Below are positions 35,420-44,286 of a stretch of 64,000 nucleotides of DNA, piece after piece; position 1 is the stretch's first letter; every line of letters starts with the position of its first letter. This DNA comes from Bog-756 sp963701325 (GTDB taxonomy: Bacteria > Actinomycetota > Acidimicrobiia > Acidimicrobiales > RAAP-2), in the NCBI GenBank assembly GCA_963701325.1, contig OY969604.1, positions 3,224,001 to 3,288,000 of the forward strand, given 5' to 3'. Position numbers and translations under genes: made by a program. The notes below the pieces were generated by a model. It saw only the letters and a list, made by a program, of their open reading frames with translations, was not told where the DNA came from and searched no databases.

Positions 35420-35917
35420 ATGGAGGACCCCCTGGGAGTGCGGCGAGATGAGCGTGACACCCTTGGCGGGTTTCTGGACTGGTACAGAGCCGTGGTCGAG
35501 CGAAAAGTGACTGGGCTCTCCTTGGAGGACGCCCAGCGGGTAACGACACCTACCGGCATGTCTGCGCTCGGGATTCTCAAACATCTTGCTTGGGTCGAGC
35601 GCGGCTGGTTTCGCGAGACGTTTGCTGGTGAGGACGTGGAAGCGATCGACCGCGATGGTGACAACTCGGCCGAGTTTGCTATCGGCAACGGTGACACTGT
35701 CGAGTCAGTGATCGCGTTCTACCAAGCCGAGGTCGCACGGGCGCGACGCGTCGTTCGTGAATCTCCCTCTTTGGATGCTCTCAGTGCCAGGGAGACGAGC
35801 TATCGGGAGCAGGTCAGCCTACGGTGGATCATGGTGCACATGCTGGAGGAAACGGCGCGCCATGCGGGTCATCTTGATTTGATGCGCGAGGACATCGACG
35901 GTCAGGTCGGGGATTAG
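35420..35917 (+). CDS. DinB-family (DUF664) protein
   Basis: A 165-residue four-helix-bundle protein: FLDWYRAVVERKVTGLS, then GILKHLAWVERGWF and MVHMLEETARHAGHLDLMRE. The three His positions (K-H-L, V-H-M, R-H-A-G-H) form the divalent metal site of DinB/mycothiol-dependent transferases of actinobacteria. Thiol transfer or isomerisation is the likely chemistry. A second copy lies at 44287. Confidence 0.85.
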   Translation: MEDPLGVRRDERDTLGGFLDWYRAVVERKVTGLSLEDAQRVTTPTGMSALGILKHLAWVERGWFRETFAGEDVEAIDRDGDNSAEFAIGNGDTVESVIAFYQAEVARARRVVRESPSLDALSARETSYREQVSLRWIMVHMLEETARHAGHLDLMREDIDGQVGD

Positions 35918-35984
35918 CCCCCTTAGCTCAGCGAAAATTCATCCCGTCGGCAACGGTGTCCCTGAACACCAGGAAGGTGGCGCA

Positions 35985-36758
35985 CTAGAGCAGAGATTCA
36001 AGCCTCGCTGCCATCTCTCTGTAGCGGGTCACGGGGATCAGGTGGACACCGTCGAAGGCTTCTGACTCGTAGATCTCTTTGATGTGATCGCAGGCGATGT
36101 CTACGCCTGACTCACGATCTCGGTCGAGCTTGTCGATGATTTCCTTCGGGACCGCCAACTGGGGTACGTCCGCCGAAAGCTTGCGAGCCATCGCTGGGCT
36201 AGGGAGCACCATCACACCTGCATAGATCGGGCCACCAAACTCGACCGAGGAGCGCCAGCGGAGAAGCTCATCAATCGAGTACGTGACCTGCGTGAGAAGA
36301 AAGTCGGCACTCTGCTTCCAGGCCGGAAGAGGTCGAAGGCCCGTCGCTGCGCCAAGCCTGAGCGAATCAATCATCTCGGTACGCTCAGCGAAGGCCCGGG
36401 CTTCGGCGATCATCGACCTGACCGTAAGGTCGTCTGAACGGGCGCCTGTCTCGGGTCGGTCGCCGTACACGAATAGAAACTCGTTAACTCCGTAGGCGGC
36501 TGCGGTAAGTAGGTCCCTCTGGAAACCAAGAACGTTCCGGTCACGAGCATTGATGCAAGCGATCGACCGGCCGCCCATGAGTCGAACTTCATGGGCGATC
36601 GCGATGCTCGACACCGTCGCACGTCCGATGTGATTGTCTGGGATCAAGAAGGCGCTTGTGACCTCACTCAGAACGCCAATCTGATGACGAACGTGCATGA
36701 CGTCCGGCCGGGTGGCGGGTTCGATTTCGCAGATGACCTCGAACGTCCGCAATCGCAT
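35985..36758 (-). CDS. MetF-like methylenetetrahydrofolate-reductase-family protein
   Basis: A 257-residue TIM-barrel protein beginning MRLRTFEVICEIEPATRPDV. SIAIAHEVRLMGGRSIACINARDRN and NEFLFVYGDRPETG correspond to the folate and flavin regions of MetF, and FLLTQVTYSID to its Q-x-x-Y/F-D-like block. It should interconvert 5,10-methylene-THF and 5-methyl-THF or act on a similar pterin. ATG 36758 is used, because MetF homology begins there; the frame is open up to 36908. It is divergent from the serine hydroxymethyltransferase gene, which makes methylene-THF. Confidence 0.72.
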   Translation of the reverse strand: MRLRTFEVICEIEPATRPDVMHVRHQIGVLSEVTSAFLIPDNHIGRATVSSIAIAHEVRLMGGRSIACINARDRNVLGFQRDLLTAAAYGVNEFLFVYGDRPETGARSDDLTVRSMIAEARAFAERTEMIDSLRLGAATGLRPLPAWKQSADFLLTQVTYSIDELLRWRSSVEFGGPIYAGVMVLPSPAMARKLSADVPQLAVPKEIIDKLDRDRESGVDIACDHIKEIYESEAFDGVHLIPVTRYREMAARLESLL

Positions 36759-37013
36759 TGTCACACGATACGTCGGGTTGCCATATGGTGTCCTAATCAC
36801 CGCCTCGGTGGCGTTATCGAAAAGGGGTGCGCTTGCCAGGTGCCAACTGCCACCGATCGGCCCTTCGAGGCGACCCCTGGCCTCCCCGACGTCGAGCATT
36901 GGCGGCACTTCCAGAACCCTATGTGTCGGTCAAGTCGATCCATCGATGGTCGTCTCGGAGTCGGCCATCGACCGGTTGCCCTGCCCCTCCGTAGCTCGGT
37001 AAGGCTAGGATTG

Positions 37014-37103
37014 GGGCGGGTCGTTACTGGCGTCTGGGTGGAGCACCACCGGGGACCGACCCGCCGGCAGTATGCCGGAGATCGCCGTGCGCCTGGGCGA
37101 ACA
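37014..37103 (+). promoter_or_regulatory. ZTP (pfl) riboswitch
   Basis: GGGTCGTTACTGGCG at 37018-37032 matches the pfl consensus GGGUCGUGACUGGCG with one change. A GGTGG/CCACC hairpin and GGGGACCGACCC then close P1 (GGGTCG with CGACCC at 37057-37062). A variable GCCGGCA/TGCCGG hairpin and the conserved CGCCTGGGC (37090-37098) follow. Order and spacing are those of the ZTP aptamer, which senses the purine intermediate ZMP/ZTP, a signal of 10-formyl-THF shortage. It sits 25 bases before the start of the serine hydroxymethyltransferase gene, so ligand binding probably raises expression. Confidence 0.92.
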
Positions 37104-37126
37104 GTCGAAGTCGTCCCAAGGAGTGC

Positions 37127-38554
37127 ATGATGCCCGACTCGCCCGTGTCCATCGCCTATCGATCGGCGATGGAGATCATCGCCGCCGCCGAACCAGATGT
37201 GGCCGGGGCCATTGTCGGTGAGCTGGAGTCCCAACGGCGCCAATTGAAGCTCATTGCTTCAGAGAACTACGCCTCTCCAGCCGTGCTGCTCGCCATGGGC
37301 AACTGGCTGTCGGACAAGTACGCCGAAGGCACCCCAGGCCATCGTTTCTATGCCGGATGCGAGATGGTTGACCGCGTCGAGACGTTGGCTAGCGACCACG
37401 CCAAGGCCCTCTTTGGCGCCGAGCACGCCTATGTCCAACCCCATTCGGGTATCGACGCAAACCTGGTCGCCTACTGGGCCATCCTTGCCCACCGAATCGA
37501 ACGGCCTGTTCTCGCTGATGCTGGTGTGGTTCATGTGAACGACCTCGAAGCCGTGAGCTGGGACAAGCTGCGCAATGACCTGCACTCCCAGCGCATGATG
37601 GGCATGGCACTCGACGCCGGTGGCCATCTCACCCATGGATTCCGACCCAACATCTCCGGGAAGCTCTTCGACCAGACCAGCTACGGGGTCGATCCCACCT
37701 CCGGTCTCCTCGACTACGACGCCATCGCTGCTCAGGCCAGGGAGTTCCGTCCCTTGGTGCTGGTAGCGGGGTACTCCGCTTACCCCCGGAACCCTAGTTT
37801 CGCCACCTTGGCCGAGATCGCCCACGACGTCGGGGCCACGTTCATGGTCGACATGGCCCACTTCGCTGGTCTGGTGGCCGGAAAAGTCCTCACCGGCGAC
37901 CTCGATCCGGTTCCTTATGCCGATGTGGTGACCTCCACCACCCACAAGTCACTGCGCGGACCTCGAGGTGGGCTGGTGCTCTGCACGGAGGAGTACGCAC
38001 CGTACGTAGACAGGGGGTGTCCAATGGTCCTCGGCGGGCCGCTACCCCACGTAATGGCAGCCAAGGCCATCGCTTTGTCCGAGGCCCGCCGGCCTTCATT
38101 CGCCGTGTATGCGGCACACATCGTGGCAAATGCCCGAGCGCTTGCTGATGGGTTGGTACGCAGAGGAGCAGAACTGGTCACAGGTGGCACCGACAACCAC
38201 CTTGTCCTCATCGACGTTGCCACCGGCTTCGGCCTCACCGGTCGTCAGGCCGAGGCCGCTCTGCTTGATGCGGGCGTAGTCACAAATCGCAACTCAGTAC
38301 CAGGTGACGCCAACGGAGCCTGGTACACCTCCGGGATCCGACTCGGCACACCGGCATTGACCACACTCGGATTCGGGGCAGACGAGCTCGACGAGGTCGC
38401 AGACATCCTTGTGTATGCGCTACGAGCCACGACCCCCGCTACGTCGACCGCCAAGGCGAAGTACGAGATCGATCCTGTTGTTGCCCAGGCCTGCCGGGCC
38501 CGGTGCGCCGATCTGCTCGCCCACCACCGCCTCTATCCGGAGATCAAACTGTGA
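37127..38554 (+). CDS. glyA: Serine hydroxymethyltransferase
   Basis: A 475-residue PLP enzyme that converts serine and THF to glycine and 5,10-methylene-THF. Conserved blocks are LIASENYASPAVL, GTPGHRFYAGCE, DMAHFAGLVAGKVL and VTSTTHKSLRGPRGG with the PLP lysine at 274. It is longer than many bacterial GlyA proteins (about 415-430), of a type seen in some actinobacteria. AAGGAG precedes either ATG 37127 or, at better distance, ATG 37130. The ZTP riboswitch in the leader couples it to folate status. Its 3' end overlaps a convergent methyltransferase gene by 22 bases. Confidence 0.93.
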   Translation: MMPDSPVSIAYRSAMEIIAAAEPDVAGAIVGELESQRRQLKLIASENYASPAVLLAMGNWLSDKYAEGTPGHRFYAGCEMVDRVETLASDHAKALFGAEHAYVQPHSGIDANLVAYWAILAHRIERPVLADAGVVHVNDLEAVSWDKLRNDLHSQRMMGMALDAGGHLTHGFRPNISGKLFDQTSYGVDPTSGLLDYDAIAAQAREFRPLVLVAGYSAYPRNPSFATLAEIAHDVGATFMVDMAHFAGLVAGKVLTGDLDPVPYADVVTSTTHKSLRGPRGGLVLCTEEYAPYVDRGCPMVLGGPLPHVMAAKAIALSEARRPSFAVYAAHIVANARALADGLVRRGAELVTGGTDNHLVLIDVATGFGLTGRQAEAALLDAGVVTNRNSVPGDANGAWYTSGIRLGTPALTTLGFGADELDEVADILVYALRATTPATSTAKAKYEIDPVVAQACRARCADLLAHHRLYPEIKL

Positions 38555-39204
38555 AGGCGCACGAATAGGAGCGAAGACGATCCCGTAGCAGCGCAGTTCA
38601 AACGTTCGCCGCAGTGGGAATTGCGCCCCCCAATCGCCAGCGCATCCAATAGGTCGGCGGTCTTCTGGAAGTACGGGGCTCCGGAACCCAGGGCATTCGA
38701 CCAGATCAATGCTCCATCTGGGGTGAGGAGCCTCACCGCCTCGGCTGGGAAGAGCGGTCCGTCCCCGATCGCGATCACATCGAACGCCGCATCCGGAAAC
38801 GGGAGGATGCTGGCATCAGCCTGGACCCGGCGTGCATGCATCTGGTGCGCCATCATGCCCAGGGAGAGATCCACGCAGATGAGTTCATCCCAGACCTCTT
38901 CGAGGTAGGGCGTGAGAATGCCCGTTCCACTCCCTATCTCCAGACATCGACCCCCCAGAGGGGGGTGACCGCGATCCAGAGCATCTATGAGAGGTGCCGT
39001 ACGGTACCCCCCGCGCTGGTCAACCCAGTTGGTGGACAGCCCGTCGAAGACATCGGCTGTGAACTGGGCAAGCTCGGCCGTCCAGGCTGACGGATCTCGG
39101 AGAATCTCTCCCATCAACCGCTGATTGTCGGGAGCCTCTGGTCGGATCGGCTTCCCATCAGGCCCGTCGATCGAACGCTCAAGCGTGGTTATATCACGGT
39201 CCAT
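38533..39204 (-). CDS. SAM-dependent methyltransferase, C-terminus uncertain
   Basis: A 223-residue protein with RCLEIGSGTGILTPYL (motif I), LICVDLSLGMM, ADASILPFPDAAFDVIAIGD and LLTPDGALIWSN of the Methyltransf_11 fold. The last 35 residues (ALAIGGRNSHCGERLNCAAT) do not look like the family's usual end, so a frame error near 38620 is possible. Either GTG 39258 or ATG 39204 could be the start. Substrate unknown. Confidence 0.7.
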   Translation of the reverse strand: MDRDITTLERSIDGPDGKPIRPEAPDNQRLMGEILRDPSAWTAELAQFTADVFDGLSTNWVDQRGGYRTAPLIDALDRGHPPLGGRCLEIGSGTGILTPYLEEVWDELICVDLSLGMMAHQMHARRVQADASILPFPDAAFDVIAIGDGPLFPAEAVRLLTPDGALIWSNALGSGAPYFQKTADLLDALAIGGRNSHCGERLNCAATGSSSLLFVRLHSLISG

Positions 39205-39364
39205 CCCAACCCAGTATGGGTGCCGATCATGGCCGTGCCAAGAGGTGACCCTGAACACCGGCTCGGGGCGGCTCCCAGGGTGACCTCCAACGGCACTTGC
39301 GGGCGTGTGGAAATGTCAACAGCGCCTCGTAGACGCTCCAGAGCCTTGTCCCAGTGTTACCTGT

Positions 39365-39435
39365 AACGATCGAACGGTCAGTTCCGTTACATCTCTATGT
39401 ACCCAACGATCGAACGGTCAGTTCCGTTACATCTC
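39365..39435. repeat. Tandem 31-bp repeat with GAAC-5-GTTC dyad, likely operator
   Basis: An identical 31-base word (AACGATCGAACGGTCAGTTC, continuing for 11 bases) occurs at 39365-39395 and 39405-39435, i.e. with a 40-base period. Each copy contains the dyad GAAC-GGTCA-GTTC, resembling TetR-family operators. The second copy ends 90 bases before the start of the secreted-protein gene at 39526, a promoter-proximal position. About four helical turns separate the copies. Confidence 0.65.
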
Positions 39436-39525
39436 GACCTGACATCCGTCCGTTTCATACGGAGGCAGGTGGGTACCAGAAATAGCTTCGAGCCCGCGAA
39501 CGACGCGGGGGAGGAAGGAGAAACA

Positions 39526-40275
39526 ATGATCCGCAAACTATTACTGGTCGCTGCAGCGATCGCGATGCCGGCAAGCGCCGGGGTCGTGACACTGGTCGCG
39601 ACCGCACAACCTGCTGCCGCTGCGGGGCCAACGATCAATTGCGCTGAGACCGCCACGATCACCTTCGCCGGCGCGAGCGGGCTGACCCACAACGGCTACG
39701 CCACGACCGCGACGACCTCGACGACTGCGGTGGGCAAGCAGACGTTCACGAAGGGCACCACGACCTGTACCGGCACGGGACCAACACTGAGCATCAAGAC
39801 GGCCAACACCAAGTGCAGCGCGTCCGGCGAGACCACGCAGGTCCCAGCCTGTACGGGGCACCCGACTGAGTATGGCTACGGCTCCTTCAAGTCCTACGTA
39901 TCCGGTGGCACGAGCAGCGTGGGGACGAGTGTGAAGACTCTCACGTTCACGGTCAACGGCCACACGTACACGTCGAAGACTTGCACCACCACGGGCTGCG
40001 TGGCAGCCCATACCTGCCCGAAGTCGGCGACCTACGGCACGGAGGCCGGGTTCGAGCTCAAGGGCAACATCACCACTGCGGGGACCTACAGCGGTGCTGC
40101 CACGACGGACATCGTCTGCCTCGGGGCGATCACCGGCACCAACGACAAGGTCCAGACCGGAGCCACCAAGCCGGGCTTCACCTACAACCTCCTCCAGGGA
40201 GAAACGACGGGCTCGAAGATCACCATCAAGACCGCCACCCTCGACCCGAAGGAGAGCAGCCTCAACATCGCCTGA
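39526..40275 (+). CDS. Secreted Thr/Gly-rich protein with four or more cysteines
   Basis: A 249-residue protein with a signal peptide (MIRKLLLVAAAIAMPASA, cleavage near AQPAAAA) and a mature part rich in Thr, Ser, Gly and Lys with pairs of Cys (KTCTTTGCVAAHTCP). It resembles extracytoplasmic beta-sandwich proteins of unknown function in actinobacteria. GGAAGGAG lies five bases before ATG 39526. An intrinsic terminator follows and a tandem operator-like repeat precedes it, so it seems to be a monocistronic, regulated unit. Confidence 0.72.
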   Translation: MIRKLLLVAAAIAMPASAGVVTLVATAQPAAAAGPTINCAETATITFAGASGLTHNGYATTATTSTTAVGKQTFTKGTTTCTGTGPTLSIKTANTKCSASGETTQVPACTGHPTEYGYGSFKSYVSGGTSSVGTSVKTLTFTVNGHTYTSKTCTTTGCVAAHTCPKSATYGTEAGFELKGNITTAGTYSGAATTDIVCLGAITGTNDKVQTGATKPGFTYNLLQGETTGSKITIKTATLDPKESSLNIA

Positions 40276-40323
40276 CATCTGTCGGCAGCAGCCAAACCCC
40301 CCTAAGGCTGCCGGCTGGACAGG

Positions 40324-40363
40324 GACGAGGACGGGACTGGGCTCCTTCGGTCCCGTCCTCGTC
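40324..40363. terminator. Strong hairpin terminator
   Basis: A perfect 14-bp stem GACGAGGACGGGAC/GTCCCGTCCTCGTC with a 12-base loop, 48 bases after the stop of the secreted-protein gene. No T-run follows. The rest of the gap to 40644 shows no gene. Confidence 0.65.
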
Positions 40364-40644
40364 GCGTCCGCCGGTGGGCGCGAGATCCACCCCGAGGGGC
40401 AAGGCGCTTCGCCTTACCACGCCGGGCCATTCGTGCGCTAGCCGGCCAGGCACTCATCCGAAAGCGAACACTTCATCCAATGCTCAGGCTCCTATTGTTG
40501 GGTGCCCTCATCACCGGCCATGGGGCCTTCGCCGGCTTCCGGTGAAGTCAATGTCCCCGCTGCCACGACCAGAGGGCAGCCGACCTCAATAGGCCCCGAG
40601 GCGCACACCACATGAGTGGCCGTGAATGAAAGGGGTAGGACTTG

Positions 40645-41124
40645 ATGCCAGAGAATACGTACGATTCGCTGGTGCGACGGACATACGCGGACTTCGAGTC
40701 AGGAGATTTGGACCTCCTGGGTGTGGTCATGGCGGAGGAGGTCGTGTGGCATGAGCCGGGTCGGAGCAGTTTCGCCGGTCACTACAAAGGGCGGAAGGAG
40801 GTGCTTGGCTTTCTGGAGGAGCTGAAGGCGCGGAGCAGCGGGACGTTCAAGATTGAGATCTTGGAGGTGCTCAGTGAACCGGAGCGGACAGTGGTCCTTC
40901 AGCGAGAGTCAGCGACCAAGGATGACAAAACCTTGGACGTGATCGTCGCAGTCGAGTTCGAGATTCACCGCGGGAAGATCACCGAAGTAACCGTCTACCA
41001 GCATGATACCTACGCGTTCGACGAGTTCTGGGCTGACGACTCGGACGAAGAAGTCGACATGGACGACGTTGTGTCGGAGTTGGAGTCGTCAACACGGGAG
41101 GCTGGTGTCGGACCTGTGCCTTAG
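40645..41124 (+). CDS. NTF2-like (SnoaL-type) protein
   Basis: A 159-residue protein: NTYDSLVRRTYADFESGDLDLL, then VVWHEPGRSSFAGHYKGRKEVLGFL and a beta strand VIVAVEFEIHRGKITEV, the usual layout of a SnoaL-like cone fold. The acidic C-terminal tail (DDSDEEVDMDD) is unusual. It may be an isomerase, hydrolase or non-enzymatic binding protein. Confidence 0.78.
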   Translation: MPENTYDSLVRRTYADFESGDLDLLGVVMAEEVVWHEPGRSSFAGHYKGRKEVLGFLEELKARSSGTFKIEILEVLSEPERTVVLQRESATKDDKTLDVIVAVEFEIHRGKITEVTVYQHDTYAFDEFWADDSDEEVDMDDVVSELESSTREAGVGPVP

Positions 41125-41163
41125 CCGGTGTCCCTACCACGGATCGATGTGGACCCAGAGGGC

Positions 41164-41826
41164 CTAAAGGCCAAGGGCTGTGCGTAGCTCCGTTACGGCG
41201 GCAGCGATTCTGCTGACCTCCTGTTGGAGGATGTCAACGTCTGAGCGCAGCGATGCGACCTCGTCACTCATCGGACCTTGATGAACCCCGTCGGGCTGAT
41301 TCGTGATCTCAGTGGTGTCGCTCGGCTCTGATGCCGCCGTGCTGAGGTTCTCTGCCCAGCGCTCCTCCTTTTGGCCAGGGCGCCGGGAGAGGCGGCCCAC
41401 GAGCGGGTCAACGCCCTCGGCCATTCGGTCTAGATCCGTCTCGACGTCCGCAATGCTTCCAAAGTCAGCCATCCGCTCCGTGCGCGCTCGCAGCTCTCCA
41501 ACGGTCTGGGGCCCCCTCAGTAAGAGGACCGCGAGGAGGGAGAGACTCCGAGCGCCAAGGCCGAAGCGTTCGTCGAGCACTTGGCGGTATCGGGTGGCCG
41601 AGCGGCCGTGGGACGGGTGAACGAGGCGAAGCAGTCCGGCCTCTCTGAGCGACAACAAAGCCTGCTCGACGGTTCCCTCGTCGTAGGTAACCACTGGATC
41701 GCGGTTCGAAGCCTGGTTGCACGCCAAGACAAGGGCATTGATCGTCAGGGGGTACTGCTGGGGCGTTGTCAACTGCTTCTCAGCCAGGCTGCCGACAACC
41801 CGTGCTTCAGTCGGACTCAGTTTCAT
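41164..41826 (-). CDS. YceH-family (DUF480) winged-helix protein
   Basis: A 220-residue protein starting MKLSPTEARVVGSLAEKQLTTPQQYPLTINAL, then NRDPVVTYDEGTVEQALLSLREAGLL, RYRQVLDERFGLG and LLLRGPQTVGELRARTERM. These are the paired winged-helix domains of DUF480/YceH. A coiled coil (SLRSDVDILQQEVSRIAAAV) ends the protein. Function unknown in detail; a nucleic-acid-binding role is presumed. Confidence 0.88.
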   Translation of the reverse strand: MKLSPTEARVVGSLAEKQLTTPQQYPLTINALVLACNQASNRDPVVTYDEGTVEQALLSLREAGLLRLVHPSHGRSATRYRQVLDERFGLGARSLSLLAVLLLRGPQTVGELRARTERMADFGSIADVETDLDRMAEGVDPLVGRLSRRPGQKEERWAENLSTAASEPSDTTEITNQPDGVHQGPMSDEVASLRSDVDILQQEVSRIAAAVTELRTALGL

Positions 41827-41881
41827 GGGGAGAGGATCCTATCGGTGGACTACCCGATTCCGGTGGAGAGAGCGGGGCCCC

Positions 41882-42499
41882 CTATCGCGTCTCCTTCGCG
41901 ACTTGGTGCCGGCCCTGCCGGAACCATCCGATCGGGTAGAGGAGCAACAGCAGCAGAAGTGCCCACAACCCGATCGGCGGCACGGTGATGGCCAGCACGA
42001 GGGCGAGCGCCATGAGCAGTGTCTGGATCACGGCCAGCGTCATCCGGGCTTCACCCCGATGACCCTCGACCTGCAACTCACGTCGGTGGACCACGGCGAA
42101 CTGCTGAACGAGGGCACCGACGGAGGCGACGAGGAGAGTCACGATGTAGAGCGTGTGGATGCCAGGACCAGCATGGACCGCCGCACTGAGCAGCTCGGTG
42201 GGGAATGGTAGGAAGACGATGCCGAACAGCCATACGAACATGCCCCACACGAACACGACGTCGTAAGTAGCCACCCGGTCGTGCAACTGGTGCTGGGACC
42301 ACCAGAACCGACCGATCACGGCGAAACTCAAGAGGAAGGCCAGCAGCTTGGTCCGATTGTCGCCGAGGAAGGTACCGATGCCCTCGGAACCGATCGTTCC
42401 CGCCGCGTCGACCAACGGGAGGACCAGCAGGGTGATGGCAATGGCCACGACGGCATCGCTGAAGCCCACCAGTCGGCGGAACCCTATGTCGTTCGGCAT
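41882..42499 (-). CDS. TMEM175-family (DUF1211) membrane protein, putative K+ channel
   Basis: A 205-residue protein with six hydrophobic helices. The first contains the family hallmark RLVGFSDAVVAIAITLLVLP (R-x3-F-S-D), and the second half has SQHQLHDRV and LVASVGALVQQF. Bacterial TMEM175 proteins are tetrameric potassium channels. ATG 42499 puts the hallmark ten residues in. Confidence 0.85.
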   Translation of the reverse strand: MPNDIGFRRLVGFSDAVVAIAITLLVLPLVDAAGTIGSEGIGTFLGDNRTKLLAFLLSFAVIGRFWWSQHQLHDRVATYDVVFVWGMFVWLFGIVFLPFPTELLSAAVHAGPGIHTLYIVTLLVASVGALVQQFAVVHRRELQVEGHRGEARMTLAVIQTLLMALALVLAITVPPIGLWALLLLLLLYPIGWFRQGRHQVAKETR

Positions 42500-42706
42500 A
42501 GTCGAGTCTCCCACGGCTCCGACTTGTTTGACGCCGGCCGGGAACCAAGGGTTCGAGCACTGCCCCTGAAGGGAAACACCGTCCTGGTTCGCGACCGCCA
42601 TCCCTAAACATCGGCTCAGTGGGGTAGTGAGCCAGAATGGAGATGAATCACATGGCAGCTCTTGACGTGGACTTCTACGGACAGTTCTTGGGGGCCAACA
42701 CTACGC

Positions 42707-42940
42707 ATGGCAGGTACTTCTGGTGGGACGAAGATCGTTCGGGATGCCTGCGAGGCCCTCGAAGGCGGCGAGCCGAGGGTAAGGCTCTCGGACCTCGATG
42801 GCGTGAGCGTCTCAGGAAACGTCACGAGCGTGGAGTTTCGACTTGGCGGCGACGATGGGCTGTGCCGCCATGTTGGCGATCCAGCATCGTTCGTGTTCGA
42901 TGGCGACCTCTCCCAGTGGGCGGAGGGTCCTTCCCCTTGA
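42707..42940 (+). CDS. Hypothetical protein, possibly frameshifted at its 5' end
   Basis: A 77-residue frame with natural-looking composition (CEALEGGEPRVRLSDLDG, FRLGGDDGLCRHVGD). Upstream in another frame MAALDVDFYGQFLG is also protein-like and could be its real N-terminus after a one-base shift near 42725. No family recognised. Confidence 0.35.
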   Translation: MAGTSGGTKIVRDACEALEGGEPRVRLSDLDGVSVSGNVTSVEFRLGGDDGLCRHVGDPASFVFDGDLSQWAEGPSP

Positions 42941-43033
42941 CCCATTGGTCGAGTCTGGGACACCAGGCAGCTTTCAGTTCCTGGAACCAAATGTCGTGGA
43001 GGGCATCTGTGTAGTGGCAGAAGTCACTACCTA

Positions 43034-43270
43034 TCAGGGTGGCTCCAAACCCGGGAGGGGGGAAGCGGGCGAGGTCACTCCAGTGTGAAAGGACCCCCGT
43101 CGACCCGCGGTGCGTGGGTTACTTCGTCTACGCCAAATCTGGCCATTAGTCTGGTCCTCGGTCAATCCAGCGTCCACCAAGTCGAATGACCCATCCGGCA
43201 AGAGCACTCGCACGAGGCCGTCAGGTGCCTCGGTAGCACTGACTACAAGGAGTTGGCGGCGGTCGGTCAT
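43034..43270 (-). CDS. Hypothetical small protein
   Basis: A 78-residue frame, MTDRRQLLVVSATEAPDG with LLPDGSFDLVDAGLTEDQTN, and a basic C-terminal part. The frame is open upstream to 43339 and there includes CQDC. Weak evidence; no ribosome binding site and no family. Confidence 0.35.
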   Translation of the reverse strand: MTDRRQLLVVSATEAPDGLVRVLLPDGSFDLVDAGLTEDQTNGQIWRRRSNPRTAGRRGSFHTGVTSPASPLPGLEPP

Positions 43271-43325
43271 GGCCGAACAATCTTGGCACTTACCGATCCG
43301 CAGCGGTGGGTCTGACGATGATGGC

Positions 43326-43356
43326 CGGGGGTGCTCCACATCACCGGGTGTGGGAT
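43326..43356. repeat. Dispersed repeat copy (CACATCACCGGGTGTGGG)
   Basis: CACATCACCGGGTGTGGG recurs here, with related copies at 31917-31935 and 34618-34636. In this copy CCACA and TGTGG form a short dyad around TCACCGGG. The neighbouring 43357-43520 has no gene. Confidence 0.45.
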
Positions 43357-43520
43357 GCTCAATGTGCTGACGCGGCAGATTGAGCCTGGGTTTTAGTCAA
43401 CTCGATCGAGCGGGCGCAACAGAGGGTTGTCGTGTCGTCCAAGAGTGGTCTGAATCAATCGAGCGCTGGCGTCGACACGCCGCGATGGATCACAGCCTGC
43501 TCGCCGCGTGAGCGTCCCGG

Positions 43521-44063
43521 TCAGTCCACCCCTCTGCGGTGGGCGCCGATCAGAGTTATCGCCACCACAGCGGGAACGTCGCCGGAGTTGCTCCATCGGT
43601 GCCGCGTCCCGTTCTGGATGTATGAGTCGCCGGGACCGAGTGTTCTCGTCACATCGTCGTCGAGCTCGAGGGTGGCCTGTCCGATCAGCACGACGCCGTA
43701 GTCAACCGTGTCGGTGGTGTGCATCCCAGGGTTGTCGACCTCGGCGTACTCGGCCATCCCCGGGAGCTTCTTTTTGAGTTCGGCGGCCCCCACATACACG
43801 TTGAGATCGGATGGGAACTCGACCTGCCGGTCCGGCGGGATGGTGAAGAACGCGAAGCGGAACCCGCCGACCGGCGGGAAGTAACGCACCCCTTCCGCTG
43901 GGGAGCCGTCGTCGGGAAAGGAGAGGGTCTGGTCAGCTCCCCAGAGACGGTGGAAGTCATACCCGGGGATGAGGCTGAGGGTGATCGGGGGCACCAGTTC
44001 GTCGCTCACGAATACGGCCTTCCCCTGCTCGTCGTGGCCCGTGACGACCCGTCGGATGTCCAT
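43521..44063 (-). CDS. Cupin-domain protein
   Basis: A 180-residue single-domain cupin. The barrel core is TVDYGVVLIGQATLELDDD followed by GPGDSYIQNGTRHRWSN, which holds the metal-binding His of motif 2. The N-terminal half (HRLWGADQTLSFPDDG) matches actinobacterial cupins of unknown substrate. AGGAGGAG lies six bases before ATG 44063. Confidence 0.85.
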   Translation of the reverse strand: MDIRRVVTGHDEQGKAVFVSDELVPPITLSLIPGYDFHRLWGADQTLSFPDDGSPAEGVRYFPPVGGFRFAFFTIPPDRQVEFPSDLNVYVGAAELKKKLPGMAEYAEVDNPGMHTTDTVDYGVVLIGQATLELDDDVTRTLGPGDSYIQNGTRHRWSNSGDVPAVVAITLIGAHRRGVD

Positions 44064-44286
44064 GCCCAACTCCTCCTTTTTCCGGGTCCTGCCGGGCGTC
44101 ACCAAAAAGGCACGCTTCCGGCACCGTAGGCGACCAGGTGGTGTCAAAGCTAGATTCCAGGGTCGGCAAGCGCAGTTGAAGCGGCCGGTCGACTCGAGCT
44201 ACTCGGTCATCCAGTCTGAGCCACGGGGCATCCTTCTCACCGGTTCTGCAGGCAGCCCCCAAGCTGTCGGAGTACGGTCCATTCCG

